DNA from: Flavihumibacter solisilvae
Lineage (GTDB): Bacteria; Bacteroidota; Bacteroidia; Chitinophagales; Chitinophagaceae
NCBI RefSeq assembly: GCF_000814475.1
Contig: NZ_JSVC01000021.1
Coordinates: 177,530-241,529 of the forward strand
Length of the DNA stretch: 64,000 nt
Direction: 5' to 3'
Shown piece after piece: positions 52,117 through 59,653 of the stretch. A program made the translations under genes and the position numbers. Position 1 is the first letter of the stretch; each line of letters begins with the position of its first letter. Below the pieces are notes generated by a model, which worked only from the letters and a program-made list of their open reading frames with translations, was not told the DNA's origin and ran no database searches.

Positions 52117-52833
52117 TCAGCTGTTAGACCGTACACTACCTCCACTACTTGTACGCAGGTTGCGGATTACGGCTCCCCCTTTATAGTTGATGGCGCCACC
52201 GCTACTGGCTTCTGCGTTGAGTTCTTTTGTTACAGTGATGTCAATCTGGCCTCCACTGCTTACGTCTGCAGATGCGTTGGTACAGGACAGATCATATGAC
52301 TTGAACACCGATCCGCTGCTTGCCTCTACAGTAAGGCTTCCGGTTGTTCCCTTTATTTTAGCAATGGAGCCACTGCTGTTATCAGAAACGATGCTCTGGG
52401 CTTTGAATTCAGCTTCAATAATTGCTCCCGAGCTTGCATCGAGATCCAGGTTATTCACGGTGATCAGATTACCTGTTTTTACAATCGCCCCTGATGAAGC
52501 AGCAAGTTTTTCAAGTGTCCGGACAGACACATAAGCCTTGAATTTCACGTTCTTGCGCCAGTTTCCGCTAATGCCCTCATTGTCAATATAAATTTTGAGA
52601 ACACCTCCATCCACTTCCGTCTTTATTCTCTCCTGGTACTCGGGCTTGCTGCTGCTCACTGCAACCGCATCTTTATCTCCCTGTTGAAGGAGCAACTCAA
52701 TTCCGGATGAAACTTTCACACCTGTAAATGCACCCACCTGCCTTATGCGGGCGTTATTGTCAGTAACAGTGGTCTGGGCAAATAAAGCAGCTGATGTGAT
52801 CAGCGCGAATAGAAAAAACAAGATTCGTTTCAT
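52117..52833 (-). CDS. DUF2807 (head GIN domain) secreted protein, copy B
   Basis: 238 residues; signal peptide to about residue 20 ('ALFAQ'). Same architecture as copy A ('QVGAFTGVKVSSGIELLLQQ', 'AVAVSSSKPEYQERIKTEVD', 'FKAYVSVRTLEKL'), but its solenoid turns use 'SSG' and 'SSGG' instead of 'SGAS' ('DASSGAIIEA', 'DNSSGSIAKI', 'EASSGSVFKS', 'DVSSGGQIDI', 'EASSGGAINY'). First gene of the pair; its leader side faces the TPP riboswitch region, transcribed away from it. Confidence 0.87.
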   Translation of the reverse strand: MKRILFFLFALITSAALFAQTTVTDNNARIRQVGAFTGVKVSSGIELLLQQGDKDAVAVSSSKPEYQERIKTEVDGGVLKIYIDNEGISGNWRKNVKFKAYVSVRTLEKLAASSGAIVKTGNLITVNNLDLDASSGAIIEAEFKAQSIVSDNSSGSIAKIKGTTGSLTVEASSGSVFKSYDLSCTNASADVSSGGQIDITVTKELNAEASSGGAINYKGGAVIRNLRTSSGGSVRSNS

Positions 52834-52937
52834 AATTAATGTTTTCAGTTAATGCTATGGTTGATGCTGGTCCAGTGATTTTAGGTGAGACGGATACCGA
52901 AATCGAAATGTTACAACATTTTGAAAAAAAATGCATT

Positions 52938-52945
52938 TACATTTG
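52938..52945 (+). promoter_or_regulatory. -7 element upstream of the TPP riboswitch
   Basis: TACATTTG matches TAnnTTTG; a TTTG at 52920-52923 leaves a 14-base spacer, shorter than usual. Predicted start would fall about 25 bases before the aptamer. Confidence 0.45.
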
Positions 52946-52975
52946 CAGTCGATTACGGCTGTAATCAATCAGATT

Positions 52976-53070
52976 CCTCGGGGTGCTCCCGGCCTGGTTT
53001 TCCGAAACCGACCCGGATGCTGAGATAATACCCGTAGAACCTGAACAGGGTAATGCCTGCGCAGGGAAGG
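52976..53070 (+). ncRNA. TPP (Thi-box) riboswitch
   Basis: Aptamer landmarks in order: CGGGGTGC near 52979, a variable stem, GCTGAGATAATACCCG (CTGAGA at 53020-53025), then GAACCTGA, and the 3' half GGGTAATGCCTGCGCAGGGAA ending about 53068. These are the conserved sensor segments of the thiamin pyrophosphate riboswitch. No terminator hairpin is obvious after it; a C/T-rich stretch (CCTCC, 53091-53095) may take part in translation control. It sits 78 bases before the TonB receptor ATG. The 315-base gap 52834-53148 holds this and its promoter, nothing else seen. Confidence 0.93.
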
Positions 53071-53148
53071 TGGTTCTAAATTCTGTATTTCCTCCTTTTG
53101 CTTTCGCAGCATTTCTCTCAAATCATTTTTTCAAACCAATTAAAAATC

Positions 53149-55500
53149 ATGAAAAAATTGTTTTTGGGGATTTGCGCTTTATTGTCCTTTTTCCCACTAC
53201 TGGCACAGGATCGCCAGGTTTCCATTAAAGACGCCGGGAACAACCAGCCGGTACCCGGAGCAACCATCGAGTTTGCAGATGGAACTGTTGTCATCACAAA
53301 TTCTGAAGGGGCTGCCACAATCCCACCCCGGGCCTCAAAAGCCACAGTTTCCAGTATCGGGTACCGTACCAAAACCATTGCCATTGACAAGGGCAGTAAT
53401 ACAATCCAACTGGAGAGAGTAAATCTTTTTCTGCAACCGGTTGAAGTCAGGGCCATCAGGGCAAGTGAAAACGCTCCTTTTGCACAGACCAATCTGAATG
53501 CAAGGGACATTGAAAAACAAAACCTGGGACAGGATCTTACTTTCCTGTTAAACCAGACGCCGTCTGTCGTCGTGAATTCAGATGCCGGAAACGGAGTAGG
53601 CTATACGGGCATACGCATCAGGGGCACGGATGCCACAAGGATCAATATGACACTAAACGGCATTCCATACAATGATGCCGAAAGCCAGGGGCTTTTCCTG
53701 GTAAATCTACCGGATTTCGCGTCCTCCGTGAGCAGTATCCAGGTACAGCGGGGCGTAGGCACATCCAGCAACGGAGCAGGCGCGTTTGGCGCCACATTGA
53801 ACCTGAGTACACATGATTTTAAAGAGTCGGCCTACGGCGAACTGAATAACAGCTATGGCTCATTCAATACCTGGAAAAACACCGTGAAGGCTGGAAGCGG
53901 ATTGATAAATGACCATTTTACAATCGATGCACGACTTTCGCGTATCAGCAGCGACGGATATGTCGACAGGGCAAGCAGTGACCTACGTTCATTTTATCTT
54001 TCAACCGCATACATCACGCAGAAATCGAACCTGAGGATAAACGTTATATCCGGCAAAGAGAAAACCTACCAGGCCTGGAACGGGGTGCTTCAGTCCGATC
54101 TTTCAGATTGTCGCACCTGCAACAGTGCGGGCACAGAAAAGCCAGGCACCCCCTACAAAAATGAAACTGACAATTATCGCCAGGACCACTACCAGCTGTT
54201 CTTCAACCATTCCTTCTCCGAAAAACTGTCGATCAATACGGCAGGATTTCTGACAAGGGGGTTAGGATATTATGAACAATACAAAGCGGAAGAGGATTAT
54301 GCAGACTATGGGCTGCCCTACCCTGTAATTGATGCTACCACCGTGGGTACCACGGACCTGATCCGGCAGCTTTGGCTTGACAACTACTTTTACGGAGGTA
54401 TATACTCCATGCAATACAAACAAAACGCCACTCAGATCACCATCGGTGGTGGATATACGCGCTATGACGGCGACCACTACGGTAAAATCATCTGGTCTAA
54501 GGAAGGCGGCATACCCGATGATTATAAATGGTATGACCTTGATGCCTTCAAGACTGATCTGAACTTTTATGGTAAATGGCAGCAACAATTCGGAAGGCGC
54601 TGGCAAAGCTTTGTTGATCTGCAGTACAGGAATGTACAGTATGACATTGAAGGCTTCAGGAATAACCCACATTTAACTACCAACAATACCTGGAATTTCT
54701 TCAATCCCAAGGCCGGGATAAGTTTCACACAAAACAACTGGAATGCATTTGGTTCGTTCTCCATCGGCAATAAGGAACCCAATCGTGATGACTTCGAAGC
54801 CGGTGCTGAACAACAACCAACAAAAGAAACCCTTTACGATTTAGAGCTCGGTATCGAACGGCGTAAAGGGGCCTATTCCTGGGGTGCGAATTTTTACTAT
54901 ATGGGCTATCGCGACCAGCTGGTACTTACTGGTAAAGTCAACGACGTAGGTGCTTATACGCGAAGCAATATAGACAGGAGTTACCGGATGGGCATTGAGT
55001 TACAAGGAACTTTCAGGCCAACCAATTGGTTTCAGTTAAGCGGAAACATGACACTCAGCGAAAACAAAGTATTGGATTTTGTTGAGTACATCGACGACTA
55101 CGATGCGGGCGGACAGATCAAAAGGCAATACGATAAGACCGATATTTCATTTTCACCAGCAATTACCGGCGGAGCAACGGCAAGGCTCAATCCTTTCCCT
55201 GAAGCTGAAATTGCATTGATAGGAAAATATGTGGGTCGCCAGTACCTCGATAACACATCCAACAGAGACCGCAGCCTGGCGCCATTTTATGTACAGGATC
55301 TTCGTTTGCGCTACACAGTTAAAGAGAAATTCTTCCGGGAAATAGGTTTTATTTTCCAGGTAAACAATTTGCTGGATAAGAAGTACGAGCCGAATGGCTA
55401 CACATTCAGCTATTTATACGACAAGACCCTTATAACGGAGAATTACGTATACCCGATGGCGGGAATTAACTGGATTGCAGGCGTAAATATCAAACTGTAA
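53149..55500 (+). CDS. TPP-riboswitch-controlled TonB-dependent receptor (probable thiamin uptake)
   Basis: 783 residues from ATG 53149, where a signal peptide begins ('MKKLFLGICALLSFFPLLAQ'); an upstream in-frame start at 53098 lies in the riboswitch platform. N-terminal carboxypeptidase-regulatory-like domain (about 24-95), plug ('QDLTFLLNQTPSVVVNSD', 'GIRIRGTDATRINMTLNGIP'), and a large barrel with terminal strand 'GINWIAGVNIKL'. Riboswitch control makes it the Bacteroidota outer-membrane thiamin/TPP receptor predicted in comparative work as OMR1. No inner-membrane thiamin transporter or salvage gene follows. Confidence 0.92.
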   Translation: MKKLFLGICALLSFFPLLAQDRQVSIKDAGNNQPVPGATIEFADGTVVITNSEGAATIPPRASKATVSSIGYRTKTIAIDKGSNTIQLERVNLFLQPVEVRAIRASENAPFAQTNLNARDIEKQNLGQDLTFLLNQTPSVVVNSDAGNGVGYTGIRIRGTDATRINMTLNGIPYNDAESQGLFLVNLPDFASSVSSIQVQRGVGTSSNGAGAFGATLNLSTHDFKESAYGELNNSYGSFNTWKNTVKAGSGLINDHFTIDARLSRISSDGYVDRASSDLRSFYLSTAYITQKSNLRINVISGKEKTYQAWNGVLQSDLSDCRTCNSAGTEKPGTPYKNETDNYRQDHYQLFFNHSFSEKLSINTAGFLTRGLGYYEQYKAEEDYADYGLPYPVIDATTVGTTDLIRQLWLDNYFYGGIYSMQYKQNATQITIGGGYTRYDGDHYGKIIWSKEGGIPDDYKWYDLDAFKTDLNFYGKWQQQFGRRWQSFVDLQYRNVQYDIEGFRNNPHLTTNNTWNFFNPKAGISFTQNNWNAFGSFSIGNKEPNRDDFEAGAEQQPTKETLYDLELGIERRKGAYSWGANFYYMGYRDQLVLTGKVNDVGAYTRSNIDRSYRMGIELQGTFRPTNWFQLSGNMTLSENKVLDFVEYIDDYDAGGQIKRQYDKTDISFSPAITGGATARLNPFPEAEIALIGKYVGRQYLDNTSNRDRSLAPFYVQDLRLRYTVKEKFFREIGFIFQVNNLLDKKYEPNGYTFSYLYDKTLITENYVYPMAGINWIAGVNIKL

Positions 55501-55599
55501 AATTTACGTAGTAAAATTCCCGGTACAAATCCTAGCAGGGAAATTGATGTCTGGCATCATTTTCTATTAACATGATACCGTCATAACATCCGTCTCCTG

Positions 55600-55677
55600 A
55601 TGAAAAAAACCATTGTATTGAATGTCATCATCATCCTGATCTTCTACCTGATCATTGCGTTTGCTGGTGGCCGTTAA
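55600..55677 (+). CDS. Candidate 25-residue membrane micropeptide
   Basis: ATG 55600 to TAA 55675-55677 encodes 25 residues: a basic start ('MKKTIVLN'), a continuous hydrophobic helix ('VIIILIFYLIIAFA') and 'GGR' at the end, a classic single-pass small-protein layout. It lies 99 bases after the TonB receptor stop and 9 bases before a terminator that would close the same transcript. No Shine-Dalgarno, as for most genes here. Short open frames arise by chance; the amino-acid pattern and placement are the support. Confidence 0.5.
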   Translation: MKKTIVLNVIIILIFYLIIAFAGGR

Positions 55678-55686
55678 TCAAAAAAC

Positions 55687-55716
55687 AAAGGCGTGAAGTA
55701 TTCTTCACGCCTTTTT
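55687..55716. terminator. Bidirectional terminator between the TonB receptor and rhodanese genes
   Basis: AAAGGCGTGAAG (55687-55698), loop TATT, CTTCACGCCTTT (55703-55714) followed by TT. A-tract on the other side allows use by the converging rhodanese transcript. Confidence 0.8.
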
Positions 55717-55732
55717 CCATTAGCTTCTTTAC

Positions 55733-56047
55733 TTACTTGTTCTCGCCGAACTTTTCCTGCCAGGCAAGCATTCCCCCTTCGAGGTTTTTGGTGTTGGTAA
55801 ATCCCATAGTCTCAAGGAACAGGCAAGCTGTCATACTTCTTTTCCCGCTACGACAGTGAATAATAAGTTCATCATTCTTCAGGTCTTCAATCTCTTCGAT
55901 CTGCATCGCCTGGATCTTTCCCAACGGAATAAGCTGCGCACCTATGTTAAAAGCAGCATACTCATCGGGCTCACGCACATCAATTACATTCAGTTTTTCG
56001 CCTGCTTCGATGCGTGATTTCAATTGTTCAACAGTGATATTTTGCAT
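55733..56047 (-). CDS. Rhodanese-like domain protein
   Basis: 104 residues from ATG 56047; a TTG at 56068 would overlap the upstream gene. Single rhodanese domain: 'VIDVREPDEYAAFNI', 'QLIPLGKI', and the active-site loop 'IIHCRSGKRSMTACLFLE' with Cys65. Short cytosolic sulfurtransferases of this kind carry persulfide sulfur. Last gene of the ddl / PASTA / rhodanese run. Confidence 0.92.
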   Translation of the reverse strand: MQNITVEQLKSRIEAGEKLNVIDVREPDEYAAFNIGAQLIPLGKIQAMQIEEIEDLKNDELIIHCRSGKRSMTACLFLETMGFTNTKNLEGGMLAWQEKFGENK

Positions 56048-56064
56048 TTTAATTTGAATTGTTC

Positions 56065-56886
56065 TCAATAATTATTTTCAACTGGCGGCTGTTGCACCGA
56101 TGTGGTGTCCCGCTGCGGCTTCTGGACGCTCAACCAGATATCAATCATTTGACCTGGACGGATCCTGTTCATTCTTCCATCCGGGGTCATCCGATCGGGG
56201 CTTTGCCGGTAAATGTACGCACTTCCGGGGTCCTTTACGTCCGGATCAGGAACGACTGCGCCAAAACTGATCCCGCTTGTTCCAAGAAGATCACGGGCTT
56301 CTGCATAGGTGAGGCCGAACATGTCCGGAACTGACATGTCAATGTTTGATAACCCACTCCCGAGTATGAGAGAAATAGCTGAACCCATAGGTAATTTTGT
56401 ACCTGCTTTGACATCGTCGCCATTCCGTTGCTGGCTTAGCACTGAATTCTTGGCGAAGTCAGGGCGGAAGCTGGTGTCACCAAGTTTAAGCCCGAATTGT
56501 TTCAACACTATGGCGGCGTTCCGTAAACTCATTCCCACAAGGTTGGGCATCACCACATCAGGAGGTACTGAACGATTTACTGTCAGGTAAACAGTCCGGT
56601 TCACTTTCACCTCTGCTTCTGCATCCGGAAACTGTTTTACCACAGCCCGGGCTTCGATGGTATCGCGGTAAATGGAATCCTGAATCACCACTTCAAAGCC
56701 TTCGGCCTCCAATTGTTTACGGGCATCCTCAAACAACTTCCCTGTGACAGAAGGCACCTTAATTACATCGCCATGTTTGGTGAAGAAATCCAGGGAACTG
56801 AAAAACAGGAAAACGATTATCGCTACCAGGGCAAACGCCAGCAGGATATTTACCCAGAGTGGTTTTTTTGTAATGGATGCGAACAC
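56065..56886 (-). CDS. PASTA domain membrane protein
   Basis: 273 residues. One membrane helix near the N-terminus (about 11-32, 'WVNILLAFALVAIIVFLFF'), then three PASTA repeats: 'IKVPSVTGKLFEDARKQLEA', 'VVMPNLVGMSLRNAAIVLKQ' and 'MSVPDMFGLTYAEARDLLGT'. A short Pro/Gln tail follows. PASTA modules bind peptidoglycan or mediate contacts; usually they hang off Ser/Thr kinases or PBPs, but no kinase or penicillin-binding domain is present. It lies between ddl and the rhodanese gene, supporting a wall role. Confidence 0.92.
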   Translation of the reverse strand: MFASITKKPLWVNILLAFALVAIIVFLFFSSLDFFTKHGDVIKVPSVTGKLFEDARKQLEAEGFEVVIQDSIYRDTIEARAVVKQFPDAEAEVKVNRTVYLTVNRSVPPDVVMPNLVGMSLRNAAIVLKQFGLKLGDTSFRPDFAKNSVLSQQRNGDDVKAGTKLPMGSAISLILGSGLSNIDMSVPDMFGLTYAEARDLLGTSGISFGAVVPDPDVKDPGSAYIYRQSPDRMTPDGRMNRIRPGQMIDIWLSVQKPQRDTTSVQQPPVENNY

Positions 56887-56929
56887 TTTAAGATTTTTTT
56901 ATAAGGAATGGATTCAAAGAAAGCAAAAA

Positions 56930-57922
56930 TTATTTAGGTGCCAAGGCGTCGTCGATCAATGAGCTGTAAAACTCCTGCAACGTCCAGCCCATTGCACGCA
57001 CCTGCTGCGGTACGATACTGGCTTCACTTTGTCCGGGCACAGTATTGATTTCCAGCATATATGGTACGCCCTTTTCTTCATTGTAGATGAAATCGATCCG
57101 TATCACGCCCCTGCAGTTAAACACCTGGTAAACCTTGCGGGCTGCAGCACGTACTTTTTCCGCAATCGCATCATCAACCACAGCCGGGGTTATTTCTTCA
57201 CTCTTTCCCTGGTATTTGGCTTCAAAATCAAAAAATTCATTTTTTGCGATCACTTCGGTGAATGGCAATGTAACGACTTCCCCATTATGCCTGAATACGC
57301 CGATAGTAAATTCCCTTCCTGAAATAAACTCCTCAACCAGCACCTGGTCATCTTCCCGGAAAGCCTTGTCAAGCGCCGCCTGCATGTCAGCCGACTGGTT
57401 TACCTTACTCATACCTATGCTGCTTCCTCCATTATTCGGCTTAACGAATACCGGCAAACTCAGTTGCCCGGAAATTGTAGCTGCATCAATTTTGCGATCT
57501 CTGAAAAGGTGCAATGATCTGGCCACATTTATTCCCGCAAATGCTGCAACAGCAACGGTATACCGCTTATTGAATGTTAGCGCAGAGGATGCAGCGTCAC
57601 AACTTGTGTAAGGAATACCCTGCATATCAAAATAGCCCTGCAACTTTCCGTCTTCCCCCGGTGTGCCATGAATTCCTATAAGCACTGCATCAAAGGTTAT
57701 TTTACGCTGGGCCAGAGTGAGACTGAAATCATTCTTATCCACTTCAACCGGTTGTCCGCTTTCGGGGACATACCACCATCCGTCAGTCCTGATATCAATT
57801 TTATATAAATCGAACTTCGATGTATCAATGTTTTTCTCAATGGTAATTGCGCTCTTGTATGAAATTTCGGCTTCACCGGAATAACCTCCGGTAACAAAGG
57901 CGATGACTGGTCTCGCAGGCAT
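56930..57922 (-). CDS. ddl: D-alanine-D-alanine ligase
   Basis: 330 residues. ATP-grasp order: 'VIAFVTGGYSGEAEISYKSA', 'VLIGIHGTPGEDGKLQGYFD', 'PVFVKPNNGGSSIGMSKVN', 'VEEFISGREFTIGVF' and 'YMLEINTVPGQSEASIVPQQ'. It joins two D-Ala for the peptidoglycan stem. First gene of a wall-related run with the PASTA protein 43 bases downstream. Confidence 0.96.
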   Translation of the reverse strand: MPARPVIAFVTGGYSGEAEISYKSAITIEKNIDTSKFDLYKIDIRTDGWWYVPESGQPVEVDKNDFSLTLAQRKITFDAVLIGIHGTPGEDGKLQGYFDMQGIPYTSCDAASSALTFNKRYTVAVAAFAGINVARSLHLFRDRKIDAATISGQLSLPVFVKPNNGGSSIGMSKVNQSADMQAALDKAFREDDQVLVEEFISGREFTIGVFRHNGEVVTLPFTEVIAKNEFFDFEAKYQGKSEEITPAVVDDAIAEKVRAAARKVYQVFNCRGVIRIDFIYNEEKGVPYMLEINTVPGQSEASIVPQQVRAMGWTLQEFYSSLIDDALAPK

Positions 57923-57955
57923 ATCAGTTTTTATCAGGTTGATGTTAAGAAAAAA

Positions 57956-57978
57956 GGTGAAGGATCATTTCCTTCACC
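57956..57978 (-). terminator. Terminator downstream of the ferredoxin gene
   Basis: GGTGAAGGA (57956-57964) and TCCTTCACC (57970-57978), 5-base loop. The T-run (TTTTTT) follows on the minus strand, so it serves the ferredoxin transcript about 120 bases after its stop. Confidence 0.75.
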
Positions 57979-58096
57979 CGTTACCCGACGGGAAATATCA
58001 CCCGCCTATACGAAGTAGCATAGCTACTATTAAGGTTTTTGTCAATGGGAAGTTACACATTTTCGTGTTTTATCCGCTATCATGGAGGTTAAATTT

Positions 58097-58444
58097 TTAC
58101 AAGTGAAGCTTCTCTTTTTTTGCCATCAGTTCATCAACAGTTTCCTGGTACATTTCATCGGGAACACAGCAGTCAACCGGGCAAACGGCCGCGCACTGTG
58201 GTTCTTCGTGAAAGCCCTGGCACTCAGTGCATTTGTTCGGAACAATATAATAAGTATCAACACTTACCGGTTCGTTTCGCTGGTCAGCGTCAATAACCGT
58301 ACCATCCATCAGCGTAAAACTTCCCTTAACTGTCGTGCCATCGCTCAGTGCCCATTCCACTCCCCCTTCGTATATGGCATTATTCGGACATTCGGGCTCA
58401 CACGCCCCGCAATTAATACATTCTTCTGTTATTTTGATAGCCAT
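58097..58444 (-). CDS. 4Fe-4S dicluster ferredoxin
   Basis: 115 residues. N-terminal cluster site 'CINCGACEPECPNNAIY' (CxxCxxCxxxCP) and C-terminal site 'CTECQGFHEEPQCAAVCP' with a longer spacing before the third Cys. The insert 'WALSDGTTVKGSFTLMDGTV' between them is typical of Bacteroidota forms. A cytosolic electron carrier. Divergent from the LuxC-like reductase gene, 59 bases apart. Confidence 0.94.
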   Translation of the reverse strand: MAIKITEECINCGACEPECPNNAIYEGGVEWALSDGTTVKGSFTLMDGTVIDADQRNEPVSVDTYYIVPNKCTECQGFHEEPQCAAVCPVDCCVPDEMYQETVDELMAKKEKLHL

Positions 58445-58476
58445 CAGTACTTATTTTAAATGGGTTGAATAAGAAT

Positions 58477-58484
58477 TAACTTTG
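58477..58484 (+). promoter_or_regulatory. -7 element of the LuxC-like gene
   Basis: TAACTTTG matches TAnnTTTG, 19 bases before the ATG. A -33 at the right spacing is not seen. Confidence 0.45.
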
Positions 58485-58503
58485 CACGCAAATTTATAGG
58501 GAC

Positions 58504-59508
58504 ATGTTGAATTTACAACACAGGATCGATTTATTGGTTCAACTGGGCAAATATATACGGAATAACGAGGAAGGCTGGATTGACGCAAAAGAGAAGGCTA
58601 CAAGAGAAAATGCCTGGTTTATTTCAGAATTCATAGACAGTTCCGCAAAAGCAGTTGCCGACATTTACCTGGACGAAAACAGCCTGCGTGACATAGCCCG
58701 TAAATACCAGATTCCGGAAACAACGCAGGCACCCAAAACCATAGGAATTGTAATGGCAGGAAATATTCCGATGGTAGGATTCCATGATTGGCTTTGTGTT
58801 TTTCTAACCGGCCACAACTCCCTGATAAAATTTTCCTCAAAGGATAATGTTCTGCTGAAACACCTGCTCAGCAAATTGTATGAATGGGAAATCACCATGC
58901 AGAACATGACAGGATCGGCAGAATTGCTTAAAAATTGTAACGCATACATTGCAACAGGGAGCGACAACACGGCCAGGTATTTTGAATATTACTTCAATAA
59001 ATATCCCAGCTTAATCCGCCGGAACCGTACTTCTGTAGCAGTCCTGGAAGGAAATGAATCCGATGCTGAGTTGTCTGCTCTCGCTGATGATATTCATCTT
59101 TACTTCGGACTCGGCTGCCGCAATGTTACCAAGTTATATGTTCCGGAGGGCTATGATTTCATACCGCTCCTTGGGTCAATGAAGAAATACAATTACTTTT
59201 TCGACCATAATAAATACAAGAACAATTACGACTACCAACTCGCCATCCAGCTACTGAACAACCAGCAGTACATGACGAACGGCTCCATAATGCTAATTGA
59301 GCATCCCTCCCTTTTTTCGCCCATCAGCCAGCTGAATTTTGAATATTACCGTGACAAAAACGCGCTCGTTTCTGAACTGCATGACAATAATTCCGTCCAG
59401 TGCATTGTAGGCCGTGACTGGATTTCGTTTGGAAATGCCCAACGCCCGGGGTGGGAAGACTACGCAGACGGGGTTAATACCATGAAATTTTTGCAGGGAT
59501 TGCAGTAA
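58504..59508 (+). CDS. LuxC-like acyl-CoA reductase
   Basis: 334 residues, shorter than LuxC of luminous bacteria (about 480). The core is recognisable: 'TIGIVMAGNIPMVGFHDWLC', 'LIKFSSKDNVLLKHLLSKL', and the active-site Cys205 in 'LYFGLGCRNVTKLYVP' where LuxC forms its acyl-thioester. It would reduce an acyl-CoA to an aldehyde with NAD(P)H. No luxD, luxE, luxA or luxB is nearby, so light production is not implied. Confidence 0.87.
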   Translation: MLNLQHRIDLLVQLGKYIRNNEEGWIDAKEKATRENAWFISEFIDSSAKAVADIYLDENSLRDIARKYQIPETTQAPKTIGIVMAGNIPMVGFHDWLCVFLTGHNSLIKFSSKDNVLLKHLLSKLYEWEITMQNMTGSAELLKNCNAYIATGSDNTARYFEYYFNKYPSLIRRNRTSVAVLEGNESDAELSALADDIHLYFGLGCRNVTKLYVPEGYDFIPLLGSMKKYNYFFDHNKYKNNYDYQLAIQLLNNQQYMTNGSIMLIEHPSLFSPISQLNFEYYRDKNALVSELHDNNSVQCIVGRDWISFGNAQRPGWEDYADGVNTMKFLQGLQ

Positions 59509-59563
59509 CTTTATATGCCATCTACGAAGACCTTAGTAAAACTATTGTTAAACTGGCCGGCCG

Positions 59564-59581
59564 GACAACTGAAAAGTTGTC
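59564..59581 (+). other. Small hairpin upstream of degP
   Basis: GACAACT and AGTTGTC pair around a GAAA tetraloop, just after a GGCCGGCC palindrome (59555-59562). No T-run, so not a clear terminator. Could be an mRNA structure or operator; weak. The rest of the 145-base gap shows nothing recognisable. Confidence 0.3.
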
Positions 59582-59653
59582 TGCTGCGTTATTTTGTAAT
59601 CAGTCAGGCATATGGTTTGACAAACATTAGAAAATAAAATAAAGGATCACAAT

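Noticed and set aside
51374..52833. Repeated 'SGAS'/'SSGG' segments considered as DNA repeats or a mobile element
   Set aside because: They are short in-frame protein turns of the DUF2807 solenoid, not long DNA repeats.
58504..59508. Bioluminescence (lux) operon
   Set aside because: Only a LuxC-like core is present; luxA, B, D and E are absent.
59555..59562. GGCCGGCC palindrome upstream of degP as a regulator site
   Set aside because: A single 8-base palindrome with no second copy or known regulator is too weak to call.
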